In this document: positions 15,001 through 29,200 of the stretch, piece after piece | Numbering within the stretch: the first letter of the stretch is position 1 | How the letters are laid out: the number at the start of each line of letters is the position of its first letter | Assembly: GCA_028564675.1 (NCBI GenBank) | Contig: JAOVVO010000035.1 | Span: forward strand, 1-64,000 | Source: Onchocerca lupi | Lineage: Eukaryota > Nematoda > Chromadorea > Rhabditida > Onchocercidae | Direction of reading: 5' to 3' | DNA length: 64,000 nucleotides | Made by a program: the position numbers and the translations under genes | Notes under the pieces: generated by a model | What the model saw: only the letters and a program-made list of their open reading frames with translations | The model's database searches: none | Told to the model about the DNA's origin: nothing

Positions 15001-18000
15001 GGAATGGGTTATGGACCCGGAAGTGACCCGGAACAAGTGCAAACCGACGAAGATGGTTGGTATTGTTTTGTTGTTTTCGTAATTTACATGCATGCTTTTG
15101 AATATTTTCTTGATATTATTCAAATAATTTAATAAAATTTTAATAGTACTAATCTAATTTAAAAAAAATGTTATATATCATATCATATCATTATATTTAA
15201 GCTTTAAATTATCAAAATTTGCTATCACAATACTTCCATTAATTTATCCGGAATTATTGAAATTGTAAATATCTTAAAGTTTTACTATAAAATTTTATTG
15301 ATAATTAAATTACTGCATCAAATTTTGCTTAAATCAATTTTATCAAACTTTGACATCATTTTTAGTTTAAATCAATTTTGAAAAGTTGATAAAATTTGTA
15401 ATATAGAAAATAAAAAAAAAAAATTTTAATTAATTTAAATTCAAGAATCAAATGTAGCGGCGCAACATATACCAGGTAAGCAGATTGCAAAATCATTTGA
15501 ATATTGTAATTGTGCAAATGTTTTGTCCATACATTGCATGTTTACGTATTGGTACTAAAAATAAGTATTCATCAAATTTATTTAAATATCTTAACATTTA
15601 TTCTTAGCTATTATGATTAAAATCGAGATTTCGGAATCATGAATTTGTAATCAAAATTATAAAGATACCATGTTCTGGAAGAAAAAAAAAATGTTGCAAA
15701 ATTCTGTGATGAAATTTAAAAATATTAATTTATAAATGAAGTTTTGGAATATAAATTTTGATTTTTTCAAAATTTATATTCCAAATTTCCATTTTTTTCT
15801 CAAAATTTCAAAATTTGTCAAAAAGATCCAGCAAACTGAAAAAAAAATACATATATATAGAGGCATACGCTTATTAATCATTTATTCCTTATTCAACAGC
15901 AAATATTAATTTATGCAAATTATTATTTCTTCATGCAGTAGTGTTATTGACAAGAGCATTGCTTCTTATTGTTTTATTAATCGAAATTTTCTCGATAAAA
16001 GAAAATGATGTTAAGATGAATAAGCATATGTCGGGATTCCTTTTTTAATTTTCATATAAAACTTATTGACTGAATCATACAACTAATTAATTTGAGTCGA
16101 TTTTTCTTCGAATAAGCAGAATTTTTTATAATTAGCAGGGAATATTTAAAATATTTAATGCCATATTTCTGATTTAGAAATTTTAAATATTCAATACCAT
16201 ATCAATGTCAAAACTTGTTTCCTTTATCTTTATGTTTGCTACTATTCTTCAAGAAATGAAAACAATTTTTTCAGTCAAATTTTAACATTTAGACAAAATA
16301 TAATTTGAAATAAACATACATGAATTGAGATTTTAAAAATACAGTTTAAAGACAGAAAGAGTTTCAGTTTTTCCGAGATAAATAAATTAATCCAGTATAG
16401 CTCAATAAGCAATTTTTAATATCTTATTTAAAATTTAAAAAGAAACTAAAATTTTTTTTTAAAATAAAAAAGCTGATAACATCTATGGAAGGAAACATCC
16501 TTGTTTCTTATATTATGTTGAAATTAATACCATCCAATTTTTTTTTGCAAATTAATTTAATATAACTGAGTAGAAAAATGATAGAAAACATTAATCATTT
16601 CATAATCTTAACAATTACTAACACTACGTAACGAGTTGCGTTAACTTCCAAATTTAAAATTTTTGCTCATCCAACGACTTTAATTATATCGCAATCTTTC
16701 TTTTTTAAGATTCATCAAATTTGTTCATTGCAAGATTAAAAAATTTCATTTTTCCATCTTTCATTTATACTATTTGAAAGAAAAAAAAAAAAAAATAGAT
16801 AAATCTTGTATTCTAGAAAATATGATTGAACTTTAGTTTTTTCTACTCAAATATCAAATGACTTTTAGGAAGAAAATGAAAGCAATTACAATAGTTTAAA
16901 GTAACGTTTGGAAAATAAAGTTACGAAATATTTCAAACATTAATTTAAAGTATGTTGGAGAATAATCTGATAGTTTGTAGTTTGCTTGGATTGGAGATTG
17001 CTTCTTCTTGCTATTGTGATTGCGCTAGATCAGCGATATCTTTTTTTTTATTGGATTTAAAAGATATTATAGACAATCAATAATGTCTTCGCTGACCTTA
17101 CACGATATTATAGATAACATTGTGCATTACTTATACAATAATAGAGACTGAATGAATAATAAACATTGAACAATAAAAGAATACTAATAGTCGTTTGAAT
17201 GCTCACTAAGTTGTCGAACTTACCGTTTGCGACTGTCATTCTCCTCTCCTCCTACCATTGCTGTTGCTCCCGCTGAACTGTCGCTATAGAAACCGTTTTC
17301 GAAATTGAACTGTAATTGAACTGTTCATGATATTGATGTTGAAGATATTGATTCTTGCTGACTCGGAAAACCTCATTTTTATATGAATAATCTTTGATCT
17401 TTATTTTGGACGGGATCTTACAACACATTAATCATACGAAAATTGGTTCTCAGGAATAACAATAAGAGATAGACAATGCTCACAACATTTTAAACAAAGC
17501 GCACAAACTTTAGTTCTTGCAATATTCCAGACAATTAACATGAATTGAAACATTTTATACAATGCACATAAACTCTGCTAGCAGATCAAAAGATGAGAAA
17601 ACAAAGGCCTTTGTACCCAAGTATAGATAATAAGTAACTCATTTTTCTGAGAAATATTATAAATTTCTTCCCTATAAAATACTTGGATTATTTCTTCATT
17701 TATTTTATCGGCAAAGTAATTTTGTAGAAAATTTTAAATTTTAAGGTGCAATTTTTAGCTCTGCAATCAATCTTGCTTCACTACGATCAGATTCGACAAA
17801 TTTTCCATTTTACTAAATTTCTTCTCGAAATAAAAAAAAAAAAAGTAAGGAAAGAAATGATGCTTAATGTCCGATGGAAACTGCAAACGCGAATTATCTG
17901 TAATAGTACTAATTCTTTGATGAAAATATTTAGAATTTTTAAAAAATTGGGAAATTTTCAAAAATAGCGAGAAGAATGCGAATTTTTCATACGCAGTTTT

Positions 18001-18152
18001 TTAATCTCAAGTAACTTTAATATCCGATTAGACTTAATTTACTTTGGCGCATAAAAAATTGAGGTGATTTTATTTTTTTCACTCAAATAATTTATTTATT
18101 ATATAATTTAGTAGCTCAAATTATCTTTGAGTCGATTTCCTTTTTTTAGTTT

Positions 18153-18187
<35 letters not shown>

Positions 18188-20207
18188 TAAATAAGACAAT
18201 AATTTGTATCATCTTTCATTCGATAGAAAATAAATCATTGATGGCATGCTTAATCTTATCCAACAATTGATTGCTGTTGTTATTATTGATGAAGAAACTC
18301 AACTGATAACATCGGTAAACCAATGTAAAATTATTTTCCATTTCTTATTTTAACTAAATAACTCGAAGTTATTATTGCTAATATATATTATTTATTACTA
18401 GTATATTATTATCGCTCCTGTTAATATTAATTATTAATATCATTAGCATAATATGGAGCCATCGAATAACGGCACTTCAATTATAAATTCTGCTCTAAAG
18501 CATTTAGAATGGCACAAAATTTAATTTCTTCTTGTTAACTTTATTATTCTAATCAGTAAGAAATATGCTGACTTTAAAATGTATTTTATTTTGAAATTGA
18601 ATTTTTCATTCAGAACTTTTTTTCATTTCCATTTCATCTATAATATCATCATATTTTTATTGTAAATGTAATCGTCCTCCTCATTGATCTTTATTTAATG
18701 TTAGAATTTGACGATATTGTTAATATTAACGAAATTCTTGTGTTATTTATAAAATTTGCAAGAAGTTTCGACCATGAAAAATTATCAATGACATCGAAAT
18801 TTTTCGATAAAATATATTTTCATGATATTATAAAAAATTTAAAATCAAAATTAATGAAAAAGAAGAATTGTTACTTAATTTTTCATAAATTTAAACTTTA
18901 TCTTATTATTTTTTTTAAAAAAAAAAGTAATTTAAACATTTCATTAATTTCTCTCTCTCCCTCTCTTATTTTATTTTTCTATTCATTTCCATTCTCATTT
19001 TGTACTGGTTACTGCATATTAATAGAAAAATGGATTATAAAATTCATGGAATACAATTTTTAGTGAACAATTAGCTGGATAATGAAAAATTGCTGGAATA
19101 ATTTCTCGAAATAAAACTAATTTTAAGACAATTGAAATCAATACTTAAATATAATTACAACACATTTTTCATATTTTCAATTTATTATTATAGTTTTATC
19201 GTTATCATTTTAGTAGTATTTGTAGTTTCCGGCTAACTTTATCTACCATATTTTAATTTTTTCTTAAAATTCATAACATATTGTTAAACCATATTATTAC
19301 TTGATATTATAAAAACATTTTTCAATAATTTCAAATTTCATTCAAAAATATATTCCAGGAATAGGAAAAATCTTAAATTTTGATTTATGAATAAATAAGA
19401 AAAGAAAATGGAAGCTTAAAAACGAAATTTCATACGATATTCAAAAATAGATTAATAAAAATTCGAGTCTATCATTAATTAACTTTGCTTTTCTATGTAT
19501 ATGATATATTTTTAAGAATATTTTCATTGTAGTATGTTAAGTTTCCATAAATCGAATACGACATTTCATTTTTATCATCATTAAATATGCGATACAAAAC
19601 GATAAGCGTTTTTTTTTTTCTTTGAAAAATCGAAAAAATCTACAAATTTATCTTGATTATAATTTATCCCAAATTTTTATAATATATTTATCAATTTCAT
19701 ATACATATACAGTAAAAATCAATGAGCAGCAAAAATGTTAGCAGCTCAGGAAAATGAAATTTTTTCAAAAGCTAAACTTAACTTGTCAATAGGATTTAAT
19801 TATATTCATAAAGCGAAGTGCAAATTAGAAATAGCATGCAGAAATTTGAAATTTTAACAAATTTTGACATTTAACAAACAGAAAGCAAAATTTGTGAGAT
19901 ATCCAAAAAAAAAAAAAAAAGAAAAAAACATCAGTCTTCAAATAATACATTTGAATGATTTTAAAAAAGATATATTTCGGTACATTTCAAAAAAAAAAAA
20001 AAAAAGAGAAAGAAGAAATTATAATTTTTTATTATCATATTTCTATTTTTGTCGCAAAATTTTGTCTTCTAAAAGTGATGGATGATAATTTTTCGTGATT
20101 TTTTTTTTTTTTTGCCTTAAAAAAATTTCTATTAACGCATGATTTATAAATGAATCGTCGGGAACTAATTTGCATGCCACCATCGTCGAAATTACTTTTA
20201 AAAAAAG

Positions 20208-20246
<39 letters not shown>

Positions 20247-23200
20247 AAAAATTAATAGAAAAAGAGAAAAAATGATAGAAATAACATTTAATAGTGGTTT
20301 CGGGTAAATGATAAATCGATTTTTTGGGACTCTATGCATATAAATTAAATTTTATGTTTATAATTAATGATTAACGAAAAATGAATAAATTGAAATATTT
20401 CTATTTTACTTAAATTTTCTATGCATAATTAATCATTATTATTGTGTATTGATTAGAAATCACTTATAAATTACTTATTGTTATCATTATTTTATGATCT
20501 TGATAATTATGAAGTGATTTAAACCATTATTGAATATAAATAAGATATCAGTAGGTACATTTATTTCCTACTAAAATATTAATGAATTTTATGTAATTAT
20601 TATCACTATTATTGCTATTTATTCTCAATGTTTCTAAAAATAGCATCAAATATCATTGAAGATTATGATATCATGTAGAAATACTTTATCGATAAGAGAT
20701 TAGCGATTACTTGTAATTCTTAGTATTTATCGTTTAAAAAGAGAAAGAAAAGAAAAGGTTTTTGGAAAATTTCTCTTTACCTGGTTGAAAAATAAGAAAA
20801 AGGTAAGATGAAAGAGATGAAAATGACCTTGAAGGACGGGCAGATTGTTTGACGGGAAGGTTAATTAAACTAGGACAGGTGACAAGAGATGGGGATGAGA
20901 TACGGTGGAATGGGGAAAGGTAAAAATGAATGCAACATGCTATTTTATCAAAATTAACAACTTTTCTCTTCCTCCAACTTACCATTTCATGTTCATTTGT
21001 ATGAGATGTCTGAAATTATTAACGCTTTAGTCAATCAGTGATGTTTTATGATAATTAATTCCTTTTATCTTTTATCACCTTTTCTTATCACTGATAACTT
21101 TCCGATCCTTTTTTTACTATTAATTTCAATAATTATTTCTATTCTATTTTCTTTTTTCTTTTCACTTCATCTTATTGTTATTTTATCATTTTGTCATATT
21201 TTATCAATATTGTCATTTTTTATTATTTTCGAAAAAAACCGGATCGATAATTTATTATATATCTATATATTTATCCAAATAATTGATGATAAATAATGAG
21301 TAAGTGATATTCATGACGTGAAATTGCTTACATAAATCATGTTTTTTTTTATTTTATGTAATCATTTAAAATATGTAAACAATTTCAAATATCAATAAAA
21401 CGGTTATAATCAGAAAACGATCGAATTGTCTGAACTCTTTTCGTTATCCTAGAATTCATGTCGAATTTTATCTTTTATTATCGAGAGAGGAATGACGAAG
21501 ATAAATAGATATTCGCTCGGTTGAAACTAATTTATTTTATTCAAATTTATCTGATCATACATCCTTTGACATAAACAGTTTCATCATTCATTTCCTCTAA
21601 AATTCATATATCTAAATAGCCCAAATTTGTCCATTAATTCATATATTTATTGGCTAAGCTAAATTAACTGAATATATGGCCCAATACTAGAAATATACCA
21701 AAAATTCAATTCTAGTTAAATTTTATAATTTTAAACAAACTTGTTTCTGATTAAATCTTAAAATTAATTAAATTTAGTATCGAAAAAAATAATAAGTCAA
21801 CTTATATAAGTTAATTTAAATATGTTATAGTTAAAGAGAGGAAGAAAAAAAAAAATGAAAAATTTACAAAAAAGAATTTATTTAACAATTTTTTTTATTT
21901 TCCTTTTCTCTTTCTCTCTTTCTTTCTAAAATTGACGTGTTTGTTCATTCAGCCATTTATCAGAATAGATATGATAATGACGATGATAATGATGATGATA
22001 ATACTGATAATGATGATCATCGATAATGATGATATTGATGATTATATATCATCATAAATGATTTAATGGATAAGTAAATGTAAATTAATTTGATTAATTG
22101 GTTTAATGATCAGTATCGATGATCATTTTCTTCGGATTCATTGCTATCGATGATCAACCATCCATGAATGAAAATGTTTTTGGAAGAGTAATGATATTGA
22201 TGATGACAGTGTGTGGGTGTGTGTATGACAATGATGTGACAATGACAAAAACTTTGATCGTTCAATATTGGTTTGCTCAGATCGATCGGCTTTTTACGAT
22301 TGGAAAGGGTAGAGGTATCAAAGGGAAAAGCTTCAAATAATCGATCGATCGGTATCGTTCAATTTAAATGCCATCCATCCTTTCCTTCCCATCCCCTCCT
22401 CCTCCTATCATTCAATACAATTTTTCAAACTGTAAAATAAAAAGCAAATCGTCCGTTTATCGAACATTCGATTGATATCAATGTATTTGTAATGCTAATT
22501 ATTAATCATTGATGCAATCTTTTTTACAAAATTTCATTTCTTTCATTTCATTTTTGATTATTCAATTGAAATATTATTCGATACTGATATTGATATACTT
22601 ATTAATTAATTACTAGCTCAATCTTTTTCTAAAATTTTATTTTATTTATTTTATTTTTGATTGTTTGATTAAAATACAATTCGATGTTGGTATTGTTATA
22701 TTTTTAATACCAATGAACCATTGGCTCATTCTTCTTATTTTTAATTAGTATTTTTAATGCTAATCAACTTTTAAGTCAAAATTTTGAAATTTTATTTCTT
22801 TCGTACCATTTTTTGATCATTCGCTTAAAATATTATTCGATCCTGATATTAATGTATTTATGATGTGTAAATTAGCCATTGGTTCAGTCTTTTTTCTAAA
22901 TTTTCATTCCTTTCATTTCGTTTTTGATTATTTAATTGGAATACTACTTGACGTTGATATCAGTGAATATTTTTATAATGTTAATTAATCATTGATTGAA
23001 TCTTGATTCAAAATTTCATTTTATCTATTCTATTTTTGATTATTTAATTAAAATATATCGATTTTGATATGAATGACCACTTTTACTTGGTCATATTTGA
23101 TTTTTATCTTTGTTCTTTTCATTCTTCCTTTTTTTCATCTAAATAAGAGAAATTATTTTTTTTTTCGAAACTTTTTTCTCATTTCCTTTTTTTAAATGCT

Positions 23201-26200
23201 ATCAAAATAATATTCAAATTTTATTGCTTTTAACAACTGATAATTCATGTCAATTATTTTGGCTATAACTAAACTTTAAAATATTTACAATTTTGTTTTT
23301 TACTCTTATTTATTTATTTTTCTCTTTTGGTTCATCTTTTTGCTTTCTTACGATATAATAGAAACTTGAATAATTAATTAATTCAGATTGATTTCCTTCA
23401 TTGAATTTTTAAAGATAAACAGAAATTTCTTTTATATGATATTTAGATATACGTATGAAATTTAATCCAGCATATCCTCTGTTATCATTAGTTATGATTA
23501 ATTAAATTATTAAAGTTTATGGCAGTTTCCGAATTTATTTATGATTTGAATAAGAATTTATTTTTGATTCGAACTATTTTGTTAAGAAATAAGTAATTGA
23601 TTATTTCATCTGTATCATTTACTACTATTTCTTCTGTTGAAATTACATTCATAAATTGTTATGATAATGATCTTCAATCTTGTTCTGCTAATTAACTAAT
23701 TATTCGACATTCTGAGTCGTCCGATTTATCTCAAGTATCAAAGCCTAGAATAATTTATTGATAATAAGTTATAACATAAAAATTAATACAAACTATTGCA
23801 TGCATTTCATTTTATCAAATATTTTGGCTAAATAATATTTTGCTTTATTTAAATTCGTCACTTTTTAACGAATCACAAGAAAAATTCGAAATTTATCTGG
23901 TATTATCGTAATTTTTCAATTCTCATTTAATGAAATTTCTTTAAAAAAAAGTTATAATTTTCATATTTTCTCGTTTTTTTATGTTTTTTTTTCTTCATTT
24001 TTTTTTGTTTTATTATTCATACTGATCTAATTAGATTGTTTTATAAATATTTGATTCAAATAATTTGCATCTATCAATTATTAAACTTAATAATATCTAA
24101 AAAATAAACAAGTATAATGAAATGAAAAAACACAATTGCTTGTTGTTATTTTTTGAAAATTTGAATAATTTGAATGCAAAATTAAATAAATGCTGGAAAA
24201 AAGAAATCTCCTTGTACTATTTTATTTTTTCCCCACAATTTCCTTTTTCATTATCCATAATTATTTAATTGAATGATTTTACAATTAGTACAATTAATTT
24301 ACCTAATATTATTCATTTATTTATCATATATTTGAGAATTTTTATTCGAAAAAAGAAAAGAAATGAATTAAATATTTTGTAAAGTTTCACTTTTCTTTGT
24401 TACATTTTTTTTTCTCCATTACATATGCATGTAATAATGATAGAAAAAAAGTATGGCATGAGAATTTGAAATTTTCATGAAAATTTAAGCAACTTTTTTC
24501 TCTTCTTTTTTTAACTATTCATTGATCATGGAATAGTTTTGGCAAAGTTTCGTTGAATTTTTCAAATTGAATGAGAATAAAAGTAAAAGCTATTTTTATT
24601 TTGCCGTAAACTTTGTCAAATCATTCAGAATTTTCAAATAACACTTCTTCCGATCTATCAAATTATAATTGAATAATTTCACGCATTAATCATTCGACTA
24701 TCGTTCGATTGAAGTCAAATCATTTCTTTGTCCATTTCATATATGTCATAGTTATTTATATAAATTTGCTAAAGAATTTAATTGAAAATATGAAATCGAA
24801 ATGATTCAGTAAAAGATAAAAAACGAAATGAATTATTCTTGGCTTATCAATTAATTATCAACAATTGATTTTTAGCATCTCTTTTATCACAAAAAACTTA
24901 GCAATATTGTATAATAAATGTTAGAAGTTAAAGGATTTTTGAAAATATCAAATTATGATTTAGTATAAAATAAGTTATCTTTAGTTTATCAGTTAGTTAC
25001 CAACAGCCAATTTTCGATATTTATTCTACCACAAGAAGCTTAGCAATTGCTGATAAATGCTAAAAATTAAAGAATTTAAATTGGAATAATTCAATACAAA
25101 ATAGAAATTGTTCTTAGTTTATCACTTAGTTATCAGTAGCCGGTTCTTAACATTTATTGAATCTGAAGCTCAACAATTGTGTGGTAAATTTTTAGAAGCT
25201 AAAGAAGTAAATTTCAGCAAATTTTAAAATTCCAGTAGTAAATTTCAGAAGCTCATGAAGATATCAAATAAATTGATTTAATATAGAATTATTCATCCTT
25301 AATTTATCAGTTATTATCTACAGCCAATTCTTAGCATTTATATTATCACAAGAAGCTTATAAAAACTGAACAATTGCACTGATAAATGTTAGAAATGAAT
25401 GATATGTAAGGCTGATAAGAAAATCAAAGATATTATTTGAAGCTTAATTTTATTTCTTTTTTTCTTTCCTTTTATTTCCGATGTAATTTTGTATCATTTT
25501 CATGTTGATAAATGAGAGAGAATGAAAGATCGATTTCAATTGATTGTCCTTTCTCATATCTTTCCATTCCATTTCATTTCATTTCCAATACAACCTTTTT
25601 TTTGTTTTTTTTTTCTTAACTGTTTTTGAAGGTCGAAGATATGTGTCGTCTGTCATATAAATTTATTCATCTTATTCTATTCTCTTTTTGCCAAGAAAAA
25701 GTTCAAATAATTGATTTGAAATTTATTTGCCAAATTATCATCAAACGAGAGAAATCTTGGATCATTATAACTTAGCCTTGTTCGTTAAGTTTTTTTTCTT
25801 TTTCGTTCAATTTCCGGATCTTTTCAAGTAGTAAATTTTCATTTTTTTTCTTTTTTTTCCTATTTTGCCTATAGCAGTAAACCGATTTTTCATTTTATCA
25901 ATCCATCTGTCCATTCTATTTCCATCCATCCATTTCATTCGTCTTATTTCACATTTTCATTTAATTTTTTTTCTTTTTTTTTTTTCTGAAAGCTGTAAAA
26001 GGAAAGTTAAAGGAAGAAGAGGAAGAAGAAGAAGAAGTAGAAAACCCAAGTACGAACACTTATCCTCTTTAATCTTCATCTTCAAACAAAAATATCATTT
26101 TTATTTTTAGAATTTTACAATTTTTTCAGAATGAAATCGAAAATTATCAATTCTCATTTGATAATACTTCAATTTTCAATTAAAAGAGCAGATGTCAACT

Positions 26201-29200
26201 TTTCCTTTCCATTTCTTTTACTAATCTTTTCTTCTTTTCTGATTTTTATTTCAAATATAATTCAATTTTATTGTAGCATTTCAAAATTTTAAAATTTTCT
26301 TTTTACTTTCATCATCCTTTTCCTTTTCATTTTTAAATTTCTTCTTCCTATTTTTTAAATTCAAATATAATTTAATTTGTTGCAAAATTTTAAAAATTTA
26401 ACAAAAGAAGAAAAAATTTAACAAAAAAATTTAACACACTTTTTCAAATTATTGAAACCTTTTGGATTGATATAAACTAAAGTTCAAGTCAGCTAAACCT
26501 TACGCAAACTTAATTTTACGTATATTTAGATGTTTGAAAAATGTTTTTTATTTATTATTTATTTATTTGTTTTTCATATTATATATCCGAAATTCTTTTA
26601 CTACTAATATTTCTGTTATAATTTTTTTTCATATTTTATCTATTTTTCTTTATTATTATTATTCCGTTATTGTTTTCAATCGACTTATTCCTTGCAAATA
26701 ATATAGTAATCATAGATGGCGATTTTTTCGCAAATTTCTGCATATACTCTATTTTAATAATAATGAATGCTAGTGAACAGGAATTTAAATAATGAATTTT
26801 CAAAACATATAAAGAATTTAAATCTTAATTGAAGCAATTAATATTAATTGACTATCATAAAGGAATTTTTTACTCAATTTTGTCTCTCATTTATAAGTAT
26901 TTTTCATTAATATCTCAATTTTTTCGCTTATAAGAAAAAAGAAAAGAAATTAGTAGTCTTTTATTTAAAAAAAAAAAAGAAAAAAAAATGAAAATTAAAT
27001 GAAATTTCAAATTAGCTGATCATTTGTTAATCTTTAAACTTTTTAGTATAACATTTCCTAAATTCTCATTTATATATACATACATACACAATATTTTAAT
27101 TAAACCTCACTAGAAATTTGTTAATTTGCTTTGATCTTTGAACTTTCCAATATTTGCTTTTCGCGGTTTTTCAGTAATCTACATGTAAATGACATTTTAA
27201 TTAATCAATTTTGTATATATGTTTATACAAACATAATATTGCAATTATTTAATTTAATATTTTTTCATTTCATGTAAATAAAAACATATTGTTATATTAT
27301 ATTTGAGAAAAAATTTTTTTCAAGTACCTTTCAGAATGCATTCAACAAATGTTTGCAAACAGTGGGCTTAATTTTTAAAGGAAAAAGTATACATATTACT
27401 TTTTTTTTCTTTTTTCTTCAAAATGATAACACTCTTCCAAGGTTATCGTTAAGAAGTGGAAATGACATTCCTTTTGACATCGAAATAATGCTTGAAAAAA
27501 ATAAAAATTAGAAAATTGGAATGAAAATGATAACATTTTCTGTTCAAACATATTTTATTCCATACATTTCATTTTTTTCAGCTTTATTATTTAAATATAC
27601 GATAAAATTACATCATATTATATGATATCAATTTAATTATTTACTTCACATTTTTTTTCATTCTTCTTTTTTCTTTCTTTTTCTCCATTGTTTCTTCTTT
27701 TTAATTCTTTTATTTCTTTTACTATTATTATTGTTATTTTAAGGAAACTAATCAATATTGCGCATTCTTTTAAATTTTACTAATTAAAATTTATTACTTT
27801 TCTTTTAATTTACAAATTTTTATCAATTAATTTTGGCAGTAAATTTGCTTGTAATTAATCAAATTTAATTTCAAACAAAAATATCAATTAAACATCGAAT
27901 GATCGATAATCTAGAGATATTTCTTTTTATATTCATCCATTGTTTAAAGAAATGATAAAGTATGCAAAAAGAAAATGAAATGAAAAGTGTCATATTACTT
28001 TTTTCTTTCTTTATTTCTCTTTCCCTCTCTCCCTCTCTCTCTCTTTCATGCATAATAAATTTAATAGTTGAATTGGGCTTAAATACCAATTTCAGTTTCT
28101 TTTTCCTTTCCTATATTCTTCCCAACTTGCCATTTATAAGTTAAAAAAAAATGAAAAAAAAATTTTAAAACGAAAAGTTCCCAGCAAATAATCCAACTTT
28201 TCCTTTGGTGAATTTTCGTAAAAAAAGAAAAAAAATTCGCTTTTATTTATTTATTAATATCTTAAGGCTATTTTTACTATGTTTATAAAATTGAACCTTT
28301 TTCTCTCTTTTTTTTCTTATGTAAAAATTCACTAAAGTTTTATCTTATTTTATTCATCTTTATTATTATTTTAATGAATAAATGAATAATTCAATATAAT
28401 AATTGTAAAAAATAAGAATATTATACAAGAAAGGAATGCATCAATGATATAATTATTAATATATGAATTAACAACTTAATAGATAGTATAAATGGTAAAG
28501 TAATTGAAATATAATTTATACATATTGAACGGAATTAGAATTCAATATAATAATTAAAATATCGTATAATAATTAAAATAATGAATATTATTACATTATG
28601 AGGAAATAATAAAAGATATCAATTTCTTATTTTAATAGAAAAGTTTTATCTTAATTATATTCGGTCGAAGGCAGCTTTCCACGTAATTCGTGGTCAGTGT
28701 AGTTTTTTCCGATAATTTGAGGTTATCATTTTGTATGAATTTTGTAAATAAAAATTACCATTGATGTTGTTATGAACTTGCCGGAAATATCTTTTCCGGT
28801 TTTGATATTCATTAATCTGTTGCCAATATTCTGGCATTGATGATATTTTTAGGTATAAATTATTGAAATGATAATATTTGAAGGTTTACTATGATAATAA
28901 AAATTATAATTATATTTATCATATGTTTATCACTATCATTTTCAGATACAATAATAATTATGGGATATTTTTTTCGATTACTAAAAATGTTAAACTTTCG
29001 GATTAAAGTTTTGCTCGGGTAATTTTTACATTCTTATCCAATCTCATAAAAGTTGGGAAGGATAATTATCATTATTATCATTAACAGAATCATTATCGAA
29101 TGTAATAATTACCGTTAGGAAATTAATTTCAGTTCGTTTTTAGCGAAGCACTTGTCATTATCAAGGAATTATATCATTGCTGGAAATTTGTTATTATTCA

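Noticed and set aside
18698..19063. 121-codon open frame in the large intron
   Set aside because: Composition is F/I/K/L/N-rich as expected from AT-rich DNA, with no domain motif and no splice or phase support.
22119..22340. 73-codon frame with a GC-richer tail
   Set aside because: Starts in a simple repeat and lacks splice sites, homology or codon bias; kept only as a compositional island.
25865..26110. 81-codon frame with an Arg/Lys-rich end
   Set aside because: The basic stretch is a GAAGAA simple repeat translated in one frame.
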